Below are positions 25,929 through 34,494 of a DNA stretch of 46,132 bases, piece after piece. The position numbers were made by a program, and so were the translations under genes. Every line of letters begins with the position of its first letter. Positions within the stretch are counted from its first letter, which is position 1. Source of the DNA: Gammaproteobacteria bacterium (GTDB taxonomy: Bacteria > Pseudomonadota > Gammaproteobacteria > Steroidobacterales > Steroidobacteraceae); assembly GCA_025357915.1 (NCBI GenBank), contig JANYLH010000024.1, positions 1 through 46,132 on the forward strand, written 5' to 3'. The notes beneath the pieces were generated by a model. That model was not told the DNA's origin. It did no database searches and worked only from the letters and a program-made list of their open reading frames with translations.

Positions 25929-27875
25929 ATGGCACAGCAAGGTACGGCCGCGCGCCGTGGGAACGGTGGCTGGAGCGTGGCGGATGCGCTCGAGCTCTAT
26001 AACGTCTCGGCCTGGGGTTCGGGCTATTTTTCGATCAATGAGGCCGGCAACGTCGTGGTGCGCCCGGACGGCACCACCGCGCACCAGATCGACCTGCTCG
26101 AAGTCGTGCAGGGCCTGCAGGCGCGCGACCTGGCCGCCCCGGTGGTGGTGCGCTTTTCCGACATCCTGGCGCACCGGCTGCGGCACCTGAACGACGCCTT
26201 CGTGCGCGCCATCGCCGAGAGCGAGTACCGCAACCGCTACGCGGCGGTGTTTCCGATCAAGGTCAACCAGCAGCGCCTGGTGGTCGACGAAGTCTACCGC
26301 TACGGGCGCGAATTCGGCTTCGGCCTGGAAGTGGGCTCGAAGCCCGAGCTGCTGGCGGTCATGGCGGTGACCGAATCGGCCAGTGATCGCCTGATCGTCT
26401 GCAACGGCTTCAAGGATTCGAGCTATATCGAGGCGGTGATCCTCGCCACCAAGCTCGGGCGCACCATCATTCCGGTGGTGGAGAACTTTGACGAGCTCGA
26501 ACTGATCCTGCGCCATGCGAAGGCCTACAACGTGCGCCCGCGCATCGGTGTACGCGTCAAGCTGGCGAGCGAGGGCTCCGGGCGCTGGCGCGACTCGGCC
26601 GGCGAAAAATCCAAATTCGGCCTGTTCGTCACCGAGATCATCGAGCTGCTCGCTACGCTGCGCGCCCATGACATGGCCGACTGCCTCAAGCTCGTGCACT
26701 GCCATCCGGGCAGCCAGCTGCAGGACATCCGCCGCGTCAAGGACGCCATCAACGAGCTGGCGCATGTCTACGCCGAGCTCAAGCTCGCTGGCGCCGGGCT
26801 CGAATACATCGACGTCGGCGGGGGCCTGGGCATCGACTACGACGGCACCGCCACCAACTACGCCTCGTCGATGAATTACACGCTCGATGAGTACGCCAAC
26901 GACGTGGTCTACCGCGTCGCCAGCGTCTGCAACGCACGCGGCGTCGATCACCCGATGATCATCAGCGAGTCGGGCCGCGCCATCGCCGCGCACCACAGCG
27001 TGCTGATCTTCAATACGCTCGGCAGCTCACGGCTCGATCGCTTCGGGATCGGCCCGGACGAGACCAGGCCGCAGGGCAAGGGCGTGCCGCAGCCGATCCG
27101 CGACCTGTACGACGCGCTGCGCACCATCGACGAGCGGCGGCTGGCCGAGTGCTACCACGACGCGCAGACCGCGCGCGACGAAGCGCTGCAGATGTTCAAC
27201 CTCGGCCTGCTCTCGCTCGAGCAGCGCGGCCTGGTCGAGCGGCTCTATTGGGCCGCCTGTGGCCGCATCCGCGATTTGTGCCGCAAGCTCGACTCGGTGC
27301 CCGAGGAACTCGAAGACCTCGAGGACGTGCTGTCGGACATCTATTTCTGCAACTTCTCGCTGTTCCAGTCGCTCCCGGACAGCTGGGCAATCGACCAGCT
27401 GTTCCCGATCATGCCGATCCACCGCCTCGGCGAACGGCCGGTACGGAACGGCGTGCTCGCCGACATCACCTGCGACTCGGACGGTCGCATCAACCGCTTC
27501 GTGAGCCGCCGCGAGACCAAGCGCACGCTGGAGCTCCACGAGCTGAAGCCGGGCGAAGACTATTACCTCGCCGCCTTCCTGGTCGGCGCCTACCAGGAGA
27601 CGCTCGGCGACCTGCACAACCTGTTCGGCGACACGCACGTCGTGCACATCAAGCTGCACGAGGAAGGCGGCTGGTGGATCGAGGAAGTCGTCAAGGGCGA
27701 CACCGCCAACAAGGTGCTCGAGTACATGGAGTACGACGTCGCCGAGCTCGCCCCGGCGCTGGCGCGCGACTGCGAGCGCGCGGTGCGCGAAGGGCGCATG
27801 ACCGTGGCCGAGGGCCAGGCGCTCAAGCGCTTCTACGAGCAGGAGCTCGACGGCTATGCCTACCTGGAGCCATAG
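25929..27875 (+). CDS. speA: Biosynthetic arginine decarboxylase
   Basis: A 648-residue PLP fold-III decarboxylase converting arginine to agmatine, the first step of the agmatine route to putrescine. The PLP lysine is in AVFPIKVNQQRLVVDE; further family blocks are GLEVGSKPELLAVM, HCHPGSQLQDIR, YIDVGGGLGIDYDG, MIISESGRAIAAHHS and the C-terminal TCDSDGRINRF. Length matches E. coli SpeA (658). ATG 25929 follows an AAGGCGG. No agmatinase, agmatine deiminase or carbamoylputrescine amidase is in the window, so putrescine formation must be completed elsewhere. The downstream PotF relic begins inside its last codons. Confidence 0.96.
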   Translation: MAQQGTAARRGNGGWSVADALELYNVSAWGSGYFSINEAGNVVVRPDGTTAHQIDLLEVVQGLQARDLAAPVVVRFSDILAHRLRHLNDAFVRAIAESEYRNRYAAVFPIKVNQQRLVVDEVYRYGREFGFGLEVGSKPELLAVMAVTESASDRLIVCNGFKDSSYIEAVILATKLGRTIIPVVENFDELELILRHAKAYNVRPRIGVRVKLASEGSGRWRDSAGEKSKFGLFVTEIIELLATLRAHDMADCLKLVHCHPGSQLQDIRRVKDAINELAHVYAELKLAGAGLEYIDVGGGLGIDYDGTATNYASSMNYTLDEYANDVVYRVASVCNARGVDHPMIISESGRAIAAHHSVLIFNTLGSSRLDRFGIGPDETRPQGKGVPQPIRDLYDALRTIDERRLAECYHDAQTARDEALQMFNLGLLSLEQRGLVERLYWAACGRIRDLCRKLDSVPEELEDLEDVLSDIYFCNFSLFQSLPDSWAIDQLFPIMPIHRLGERPVRNGVLADITCDSDGRINRFVSRRETKRTLELHELKPGEDYYLAAFLVGAYQETLGDLHNLFGDTHVVHIKLHEEGGWWIEEVVKGDTANKVLEYMEYDVAELAPALARDCERAVREGRMTVAEGQALKRFYEQELDGYAYLEP

Positions 27876-28461
27876 CGTACGGCGGCAGGCCGTGCGGACC
27901 GGTTCACTGGCTATCTGGGCGGGGATTGCAGCGCTCACGGCGGCGTGCGGGCACCAGGGCCCTGGCGGCGGGCTGGCGCCGGCGCTACCACCCACGACGG
28001 GCAACGAGCATGCCGTCGGCTACATGTGGGGCACCACGGCGATCGGCTACAACGCGCGCGCGCTGCACAAGCTGGCGCCCGACGCGCCCATCAACAGCTG
28101 GCGGCTCATCTACGATCCACGGCTGCTCGCGCAGCTGGCACGCTGCGGCGTGTCGTTTGCGGACGCCCGGCCGGAAATCATCGCCACCGCCCTGCTGTAC
28201 GTCGGCGCAGATGTGAATCGCGCGTCCGCCCAGGACCTCGCCGCGGCTGAGCACGCGCTGCGCGTCATCCGCCCCTATGTGGGCAGCGCGACCGTCAATC
28301 GTGCCGCCCTGCCGCTGGTGGACGCTGCCCTGCGTGATGACCGGATGCTGTACCCGGATGCGGAAATCCGCGCCAGACTACGACCGCTGCACGCGCGCAG
28401 CAGCGAAGCAAGCCGCGCCGAAGCGCGGATCTGGACCCATTTCGAGACAGCGCGGCAATGA
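27856..28461 (+). pseudogene. PotF/PotD-type polyamine-binding protein relic with in-frame internal deletions
   Basis: An open 201-codon frame. From about GTG 27892 it has a lipoprotein-like signal (SLAIWAGIAALTAACG). It then jumps to the middle of a putrescine-binding protein: AVGYMWGTTAIGYNARAL, APINSWRLIYDPRLLAQL, CGVSFADARPEI, and AEHALRVIRPYV. It jumps again to the family C-terminus (NRAALPLVDAALRDD, YPDAEIRARLRPL, RIWTHF-like ARIWTHFETA). Intact PotF-type proteins are about 350-370 residues. About 100 residues of the N-lobe and about 85 residues around the hinge and ligand site are absent, so it should not bind polyamine. Both deletions kept the frame, and the stop overlaps the next ATG, so it may still be translated as a coupling leader. 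Confidence 0.8.
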
Positions 28462-29438
28462 ACGCCAGCCTCGAAGCCGTGCGCCCGATCGAACTCGCCG
28501 AGATCCGGGCAGCGCGCGAGCGCATTGCCGGCACCATCCTGCGCACGCCGCTGGTGCGCCTCGAACTCGGCGCGGGTTACCCCGACATCCGCCTCAAGCT
28601 GGAGAACCTCCAGCCCATCAATGCCTACAAGTTGCGCGGCGCGGCCAACGCGCTGGCCATGTTGTCCGCTGCCGAACGCGCGCGCGGCGTGTGGACCATC
28701 AGTGCGGGCAATGCCGGCCAGGGCGTCGCTTATGCCGCGCGGCAGGCGGGCGTGCCCTGCACGGTGGTCACGATCGAGACCGCCCCAGCCTCGAAACTCG
28801 AGCGCATGAAGGCGCTCGGCGCCCGACTGGTCCTGGTCCCCTATGCGGTCGCCTGGCAGGCGATGGACGATCGCGCCTACCCCGGGGTCGAGGGCACCTT
28901 CGTGCACCCTTTCGATGACCACAATTTCATTGCCGGCCACGGCACCATGGGCCTGGAGATTCTCGAGGATGCGCCCGACACGGTCGCAGTCATCGGCGGC
29001 ATCGGTGGCGGTGGGCTCATCACCGGAGTAGGCAGCGCGCTTAAGGCCTTGAAGCCCGGAATCAAGGTCTGGGGAGCCGAGCCCGAAACCGCCGCGCCGG
29101 CCGCACGGTCATTCGCGGCGGGCGTGGCGCAGCCGTTTCCACAATGGCAGGCCTCGTTCGTAGACGGGGCCGGTGGCAAGAGCGTGTTCCCGCGCATGTG
29201 GCAGCGCATGGCCCCGGTGCTGGACGGCACCATCGTGGTGACACTCGAGCAGACGCGGCAGGCGATGCGCCTGCTGGCGGAAAAATCCCGCGTCATCGCC
29301 GAGGGCGCGGGCGCGCTGGGGGTGGCGGCGGCCTTGACCGGCCAGGCGGGTCAGGGCCCGATCGTCGCCATCGTTTCCGGCGGCAACATCGACCTGCAGA
29401 AGTTCTGCGAGATCCTGGCCGCTACCACATATCCTTGA
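28458..29438 (+). CDS. PLP-dependent threonine/serine dehydratase-like enzyme
   Basis: A 326-residue fold-II PLP enzyme, catalytic domain only (no ACT regulatory domain). The PLP lysine is Lys58 in INAYKLRGA; the phosphate loop is GGIGGGGLITGV; SAGNAGQGVAYAA is the Asn-containing substrate loop, and the C-terminus has VSGGNIDLQKF. Such proteins are catabolic threonine dehydratases or serine racemase/dehydratases, and the exact substrate cannot be read. Its ATG overlaps the PotF-relic stop (ATGA). The 3' end overlaps the convergent helicase by 17 bases. Confidence 0.85.
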   Translation: MNASLEAVRPIELAEIRAARERIAGTILRTPLVRLELGAGYPDIRLKLENLQPINAYKLRGAANALAMLSAAERARGVWTISAGNAGQGVAYAARQAGVPCTVVTIETAPASKLERMKALGARLVLVPYAVAWQAMDDRAYPGVEGTFVHPFDDHNFIAGHGTMGLEILEDAPDTVAVIGGIGGGGLITGVGSALKALKPGIKVWGAEPETAAPAARSFAAGVAQPFPQWQASFVDGAGGKSVFPRMWQRMAPVLDGTIVVTLEQTRQAMRLLAEKSRVIAEGAGALGVAAALTGQAGQGPIVAIVSGGNIDLQKFCEILAATTYP

Positions 29439-31512
29439 GCCGCGCGGCGACGTCGATCTTTTCGGCCTTGGCCTCGTGCAGGCCGGTATCGCCGGCGTGC
29501 GAGCCCTGGAACGCGCTCTGCTCGCAACTCTTGAGCACCTTGTCGGTGACGAAGCGGCTCCGGGCCCCGTAGACGTGCGCATCGCCGGTGCGCGGCTGCT
29601 GCGTCAGCGGAAACTTGAGCGGCGCGCACAAATACAGCTCGTTGCGGGCGCGGGTCATGGCCACGTACAGGAGCCGGCGCTCCTCGTCGACGAGCTCGGT
29701 GCGGCCGGTGGAGAATTCCGAGGGGAAGCTGCCGTCGACGACGTTCAACACGTACACCGTGTCCCACTCCATGCCCTTGGCCGAGTGCACGGTGGACAGC
29801 ACTAGATAGTCCTCGTCGTGGAGCGGTGAGCCCGACAGATCGCCCGCGGCATTCGGCGGATCGAGCGCCAGTTCGGTGATGAAGCGCTCACGCGATGGGA
29901 ACTGGCCGGAGAGCTGCTCGAGCTGGTCCAGATCACCGATACGCGTGTGCGACTGTTCGTGGATGCGCTCGAGGTGCGGCTGATACCAGGCGCGCGCCAG
30001 GCCGACCTGGCCGGGCCAGGGCTTCTGCGGCTCAGCCAGCGTGGTGAGGAGTTTGGCGAGTTTCGGCAGGTCCTGGAGTGCGGCGGCGGGCTTGCGCACT
30101 TCGTCGAGCACGGCGAAATTTCCGCCACGCTGCTCGACCTCGGCGACGATGCGCTGCGCGTTGGCCGGGCCCATGCCTGGCAGGAGCTGCAGCACCCGGA
30201 AAGCCGCCATGGTGTTGCGCGGGTTATCGGCCCAGCGGAGCACCGCCAGCATGTCCTTGACGTGCACGGCTTCGAGGAACTTCAGGCCGCCGTACTTCAC
30301 GAACGGAATCTTGCGCCGCAGCAGCTCGACCTCGAGCACGTCGCTGGCGCTGGCGTTGCGGAACAGCACTGCCTGCCGGCGCAGCAACACGTTGGCTTCG
30401 CGGCGCTTGAGCACCTGGCCGCAGACGAATTCCGCCTGCGACTGCAGTTCGTCGGTAGTGACGTATTGCGGCCGGCCGCCCTGCTGGCCGCGCACCGCCA
30501 GCAGGTGCTTGCGGTGCTGGCGCGGCGCGTCGCTCATCAGCGCATTGGCGACGTCGAGGAGCGGTTGTGTGGCGCGATAGTTCTGCGCCAGCGTGATGAC
30601 CTCGGCGCGCGGCGTGTACTGCTCCGGAAAGCCGAGGATGTTCTCGACCGCCGCGCCGCGGAACGAATAAATCGACTGCGCGTCATCACCGACCACGGTG
30701 ATGCCCGCGCCATCGGGCCGGAGCCCCCGCAGGATCTCGCCCTGCAGCCGGTTGGTATCCTGGTATTCATCCACCAGTACATGGTCGAAATTTGCACCCA
30801 CCTGCTGCGCCAGCTTCGGCTCGTTCATCATTGCGTGCCAGTAGATCAGCAGGTCGTCGTAGTCGAGCAGGCCATAGCGCTGCTTGCGCTCGACGTAGGC
30901 GCGGCACAGTTTCGCCAGGTCCTGCTCCCAGCCCAGGCACCAGCTGAACTGCTGCTCGAGCGTTTCGTGCAGGCTTTTCTGCGTGTTGATGCGCCAGGAG
31001 TAGATCGCGAGGCAGGTATCCTTGCGCGGGAAACGCTGGTATTGCTCGGTATACCCCAGTTCCTGGCGCAGGCTGTCGAACAGGTCGGCGGAATCACCGC
31101 GGTCGATGACCGTGAAGCCCGGCTCGAGGTTCAGGTGTCGCCCGTAGTGGCGCAGCAGGCGGTTGCCGATGGAATGGAAGGTGCCGGCCCAGGCCAGGCG
31201 CTGCAGCATGGCCTGCGCCTTGTTGCCGAGCGTGTCATCGAGCGCCTGGCGCAGGATATCGTGTGAGCGCCGGCGCATCTCGGTCGCCGCGCGACGCGTA
31301 AAGGTGAGCAGCAGGATACGGGCCGGATCAACTCCGTGCATGGCCAGCCACGCGACACGGTGCGCGATGGTGTTGGTCTTGCCGGTGCCGGCACCCGCCA
31401 CCACCAGCAGCGGCCCGGCACGCACCCCTTTCCCGTCGGGCAGCGGCTGGCCGAAGGTCACGGCCCGGCGCTGCGGCGTATTCAGGGAGGCGAGAGGGTC
31501 GATGGCAGGCAT
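29422..31512 (-). CDS. UvrD/Rep-type SF1 DNA helicase
   Basis: A 696-residue superfamily 1A helicase. Motifs in order: LNTPQRRAV (Q motif), VAGAGTGKTNTIAHRV, LLTFTRRAATEM, DEYQDTN, VGDDAQSIYSFRGA, LAQNYRA, STVHSAKGMEWDTVYV, VAMTRARNELYL. It probably unwinds DNA in repair or replication restart. C-terminal architecture is shorter than UvrD, and it lacks an obvious RecB nuclease domain. ATG 31512 (MPAIDPLASLN) is preferred; the extra upstream codons cross the promoter region. It is divergent from the small membrane gene at 31605. Confidence 0.93.
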   Translation of the reverse strand: MPAIDPLASLNTPQRRAVTFGQPLPDGKGVRAGPLLVVAGAGTGKTNTIAHRVAWLAMHGVDPARILLLTFTRRAATEMRRRSHDILRQALDDTLGNKAQAMLQRLAWAGTFHSIGNRLLRHYGRHLNLEPGFTVIDRGDSADLFDSLRQELGYTEQYQRFPRKDTCLAIYSWRINTQKSLHETLEQQFSWCLGWEQDLAKLCRAYVERKQRYGLLDYDDLLIYWHAMMNEPKLAQQVGANFDHVLVDEYQDTNRLQGEILRGLRPDGAGITVVGDDAQSIYSFRGAAVENILGFPEQYTPRAEVITLAQNYRATQPLLDVANALMSDAPRQHRKHLLAVRGQQGGRPQYVTTDELQSQAEFVCGQVLKRREANVLLRRQAVLFRNASASDVLEVELLRRKIPFVKYGGLKFLEAVHVKDMLAVLRWADNPRNTMAAFRVLQLLPGMGPANAQRIVAEVEQRGGNFAVLDEVRKPAAALQDLPKLAKLLTTLAEPQKPWPGQVGLARAWYQPHLERIHEQSHTRIGDLDQLEQLSGQFPSRERFITELALDPPNAAGDLSGSPLHDEDYLVLSTVHSAKGMEWDTVYVLNVVDGSFPSEFSTGRTELVDEERRLLYVAMTRARNELYLCAPLKFPLTQQPRTGDAHVYGARSRFVTDKVLKSCEQSAFQGSHAGDTGLHEAKAEKIDVAARLKDMW

Positions 31513-31554
31513 TACGTCAATATATAAGGACTGGTCAATTGGGGCTACACCCCA

Positions 31555-31585
31555 GGCCGGCAGACTGTGCGGGCGCTTGCCGGCC
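31555..31585. repeat. Inverted repeat in the helicase/membrane-gene intergenic region
   Basis: Eight-base arms ggccggca (31555-31562) and tgccggcc (31578-31585) are separated by 15 bases. They lie between two divergent starts, so an operator or leader hairpin is more likely than a terminator. Functional support is weak. Confidence 0.35.
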
Positions 31586-31604
31586 GGGCCTGTTTTGGTG
31601 AACC

Positions 31605-32036
31605 ATGCACGCCATGGAAACCAATTCAATGGGCGCTGCCGGCGTCCTGGCGCGCATTCTGGCTGCACTGGCCCTGGTACTCGTGACCTTCAACCCCAGC
31701 GGCCACTCCTATGGCCATTGGCTGGCGGGCAACTTTCCGCATGTCACGGCGGCGCAGGCCGTCGTCGGACTGCTGCTGCTGATCTGCTGGGTGATCTACG
31801 TGACCGCAACGCTGCGCTCGCTGGGGCTGTTCGGCGTCACGCTGCTGCTGGCGCTGATCGCGGCGCTCGTGTGGCTTGCGGTACAGAACGGCTGGCTGCA
31901 CCTCCGCGGCGGCTCGGCCCTGGCCTGGATCGGCGTGATCACCACCGGGGTGATCCTGGGCGTCGGCATGTGCTGGTCCTTCGTACGCCGGCGCCTCTCG
32001 GGCCAGACCGATGTCGATGAAGTCCACGGCAGCTGA
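31605..32036 (+). CDS. Small integral membrane protein (DUF6524-like)
   Basis: A 143-residue protein with four predicted helices: AGVLARILAALALVLVTFNP, AVVGLLLLICWVIYVTATL, LFGVTLLLALIAALVWLAV and ALAWIGVITTGVILGVGMCW. The NPSGHSYGHWL motif after helix 1 and TLRSLGL after helix 2 recall DUF6524 proteins, though this is from memory. Function unknown. The start could be 31605 or 31614. Its last 26 bases overlap the Nudix gene, suggesting a coupled pair. Confidence 0.8.
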   Translation: MHAMETNSMGAAGVLARILAALALVLVTFNPSGHSYGHWLAGNFPHVTAAQAVVGLLLLICWVIYVTATLRSLGLFGVTLLLALIAALVWLAVQNGWLHLRGGSALAWIGVITTGVILGVGMCWSFVRRRLSGQTDVDEVHGS

Positions 32037-32565
32037 GGCGATTGAAAAGCTGCGGACCGTGTTCAGCGGCCGCGTCATCAAGGTCAACGTCGAGACCGTG
32101 CGGCTGCCCAACGGGCAGGTCGCCGATCTGGAAATCATCCATCACCCGGGCGGCGCTGCGGTGGTGGCCATCGACAGCGAACAGCGTGTCTGCCTGCTGC
32201 GGCAGTACCGTCATGCAGTCGGCGGCTGGATCTGGGAACTGCCCGCCGGCAAGCTCGAACCCGCTGAGCCGGCGCTGGCTACAGCGCAACGGGAGTTGCG
32301 CGAAGAGGCCGGTATCGCGGCGGCGGACTGGGTTTCCCTGGGTGATTATGTCAGCTCGCCCGGAGTTTTTACCGAAACTGTGAAGCTGTTCATGGCCCGT
32401 GGGCTGCGCAGCGCCAATATGGAGCATGAGCTGGCCGAACTCATTGAGATCCATTGGGTCCCATTCACCGAGTCCTGCCTGCGGGCATTGAGCGGGGAAC
32501 TCAATGACGGCAAGACGGCGCTGGGATTGCTGCGTGCGCAGGCAATGCTGGCGGCAGACGGTTAA
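32011..32565 (+). CDS. Nudix hydrolase, ADP-ribose pyrophosphatase-like
   Basis: A 184-residue Nudix protein. The box GKLEPAEPALATAQRELREE continuing to AGI fits GX5EX7REUXEEXGU. Upstream LLRQYRHAVGGWIWELPAG and downstream YVSSPGVFTETVKLFMA are typical of the NudF/ADP-ribose pyrophosphatase group, which cleaves ADP-ribose to AMP and ribose-5-phosphate. The substrate remains to be shown. ATG 32011 overlaps the preceding membrane gene; the ATG two codons later is equally possible. Confidence 0.9.
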   Translation: MSMKSTAAEAIEKLRTVFSGRVIKVNVETVRLPNGQVADLEIIHHPGGAAVVAIDSEQRVCLLRQYRHAVGGWIWELPAGKLEPAEPALATAQRELREEAGIAAADWVSLGDYVSSPGVFTETVKLFMARGLRSANMEHELAELIEIHWVPFTESCLRALSGELNDGKTALGLLRAQAMLAADG

Positions 32566-32592
32566 CTGATAATGAATTTTCAGAGGACTGCC

Positions 32593-32805
32593 ATGGGGCG
32601 ATACGAATCCACCGCCAGCACCGGAAGCTTCGAGCTGATGCTCGAGGAACAGGTTGCGCCTGCCAGGGCCGGCGGCGGCTGCAACCCCTATGACACTTTT
32701 CCCAACGTCCGCCAGCCGGGCGTCGGGCAGCGGCAGGCGGATCTGCGCCGGCTGTCGGAATGGATCCGCGTCAAACGCCAGGTCTCGCAGCTCAAGAAAC
32801 CATAG
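32593..32805 (+). CDS. Small hypothetical protein
   Basis: A 70-residue protein from ATG 32593, which has AGGA seven bases upstream; an ATG at 32572 lacks one. The sequence is hydrophilic, with MGRYESTASTGSFELMLEEQ, GGGCNPYDTFPNVRQ and a basic C-terminal helix LSEWIRVKRQVSQLKK. I know no family. The ribosome-binding site and position right after the Nudix gene support a genuine small gene. Confidence 0.6.
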   Translation: MGRYESTASTGSFELMLEEQVAPARAGGGCNPYDTFPNVRQPGVGQRQADLRRLSEWIRVKRQVSQLKKP

Positions 32806-32817
32806 GGCCTGTTCACA

Positions 32818-33480
32818 CTAGGCCAGGCACTCGATGTGCCGTATCTTCCTGGCACTGGTCAACCGGTAGAAACGCCGCAGTTCAGTCGCGGCCAGCGCCT
32901 GCGCCCGCACACTGGCGGGCTCGAGCAGTTCCCCGAGGTGTCGGCAGAAACGCGCCGCGTACTGGTTGGCGCGCCGGTAAAGGCCGGTGCGCTCACCGGC
33001 AAGCTCAGGGCTGACGCGGGTGCGCTCGAACAGCACACGGTGCAGCTCCACCGGAAAACGCCTCGGGTCCTGGGCGCGCAACAGCTGCACGCTGGAAACG
33101 TACTTGTCGACCTCGGCCTGCAGTTCCAGCTCCAGCAGGCTCACCGGCCGATCGTGGCCGGCGTTCCAGGCCAGGTAGACAAAGTGGCTCACGCCTTCCA
33201 GCGCGGTCCAGTAGTCAGCGAGGTTGGCACCGTTGAGGGCGTCGAGCGGATTCGCCGCGTCCAGGCGCGCAAGCACCGCGGGCTCCAGGAACAGGCCAAG
33301 CGCCAGCCCGGCCTCATCGTCGGCTACCAGCAGCTGCTCGTCAGTTGGCGAGGCCCGAAATTCCGCGGGCAGCTGGCTGCGATCGGTCAGCAGGAACTGC
33401 GCCACATCGTGCGCCAGCGGCACATCGTAGATACCGGCGAGCAGGGACTGGAGCTGGCGCAGCACCATGGGCGGGATCAA
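32818..33480 (-). CDS. Conserved hypothetical protein (second of a coupled pair)
   Basis: A 220-residue, mostly helical, soluble protein without a recognised domain. Notable segments are SHFVYLAWNAGHDRPVSLLE, LEAEVDKYV-like LQAEVDKYVSSVQLL, and a C-terminal ARFCRHLGELL followed by RRFYRLTSARKIRHIE. The frame begins with a TTG overlapping the stop of the upstream gene (TTGA); ATG 33468 is the alternative start. The overlap implies joint expression with 33477-34103. Function unknown. Confidence 0.75.
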   Translation of the reverse strand: MIPPMVLRQLQSLLAGIYDVPLAHDVAQFLLTDRSQLPAEFRASPTDEQLLVADDEAGLALGLFLEPAVLARLDAANPLDALNGANLADYWTALEGVSHFVYLAWNAGHDRPVSLLELELQAEVDKYVSSVQLLRAQDPRRFPVELHRVLFERTRVSPELAGERTGLYRRANQYAARFCRHLGELLEPASVRAQALAATELRRFYRLTSARKIRHIECLA

Positions 33481-34103
33481 TGCGAGTTCAGCCCCACGGG
33501 CGTGGCCGTGACACCGAGCTGCGAGAGCAGTCCCGCGGCGCGCGCGCTGCCGGTGCGCAACCAGACCTCATAGAGACGCAGCACGTCGCCCGGTGTATAG
33601 GTGCGCGCGGCATCGCTGATTTCGCCGAGCGCGTCGACCAGCGGCTGGAATTTCGCCGCCAGCTCGGCGTAGACCTGCGCCAGCACGCGCCGGCGCCCGC
33701 GCGCCAGGGCTTCGGCCAGCGTACCGTAGGCGCGTCCACCCATCGCGATGTGGTAGTCGATGTCGACCAGGCGGCGCGCGAAACCATGCGCGAAGAATCC
33801 GGCGATGAACAGTGAAACGTCGCCGAGGCGCTGCAGCGCGCGCTCGCGCTCCGCAGCCGTCGTGGCCTCCACGGCGCTGGCGAACAGATTGACGAGCGGG
33901 GGCATCTTCGGCCCGCTGGGCACGCCTTCGTAAAGGTGTTCAGCGCGGGCAAACAGGGTCAGCAGGTTGACGACGTACTGTTCGGTCTGGTCCTCGACCG
34001 CCACGCGCTGGTGCGCGAGCGCGCCGTGCAGGGCATCGCGGAAGTACTCCGTCAGGCTGGCCACCGCCACCACGCCGCCGCCGCCGTCATTCCCGTGTTG
34101 CAT
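33477..34103 (-). CDS. Conserved hypothetical protein (first of a coupled pair)
   Basis: A 208-residue, mainly helical protein from ATG 34103. A conserved-looking central stretch has GDVSLFIAGFFAHGFARRLV followed by DIDYHIAMGGRAYGTLA. It has no signal peptide and only weak hydrophobic segments. I recall similar unannotated proteins in gammaproteobacteria but no function. The stop overlaps the start of its partner. The longer open frame to 34235 crosses the start of the GST relic on the other strand and is not used. Confidence 0.75.
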   Translation of the reverse strand: MQHGNDGGGGVVAVASLTEYFRDALHGALAHQRVAVEDQTEQYVVNLLTLFARAEHLYEGVPSGPKMPPLVNLFASAVEATTAAERERALQRLGDVSLFIAGFFAHGFARRLVDIDYHIAMGGRAYGTLAEALARGRRRVLAQVYAELAAKFQPLVDALGEISDAARTYTPGDVLRLYEVWLRTGSARAAGLLSQLGVTATPVGLNSH

Positions 34104-34214
34104 GTCAGACCTCGCGTACCGCCCGCAACCTGTCCCGAGTGGAGCACGGCGGGGCCCGCCCCGCTGGTTAGATCGGTCACAGTTTTCGCGCAATTCCTGC
34201 CAGGTTTGTGACGT

Positions 34215-34494
34215 GATGCCCAAGCCCACCCTCATTACCGGCGACCGGAATTACTCCTCCTGGTCGCTGCGGCCCTGGATCCTGGCGCGTCACCTGGCTG
34301 TGGAATTCGACGAGCATTCGATTCCACTGGATCAAGCCGACAGCGCCGGGCCCGTGGCTGTTCGGTGATTACACGGTAGGGCCGGACACGCGGCAGTACC
34401 TGGAAACGACGCTGGCCGACAGCTTCATGCAGGAATGGCTCGCAGCGGCGGCGGCCGAGCCGTGGACCGCCGACACCGAAGCGGTCGGACTCTA
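34215..34494 (+). pseudogene. Glutathione S-transferase relic, both ends kept, interior deleted
   Basis: From ATG 34215 the frame reads a GST N-terminus (LITGDRNYSSWSLRPWILAR, then SIPLDQADSA) and stops shortly after a frame change. In another frame a short internal block GPWLFGDYT appears, followed directly by the family C-terminus (VGPDTRQYLETTLADSFMQE, then WLAAAAAEPW) to the TAG at 34492-34494. An intact member would be about 200-220 residues; about 90 codons remain. So two interior segments are missing, one causing a frameshift. The stop meets the stop of DUF2721 on the other strand. Confidence 0.8.

Noticed and set aside
31555..31585. Inverted repeat as a rho-independent terminator
   Set aside because: It lies between two divergent starts, has a 15-base loop and only a short T-run at a distance.
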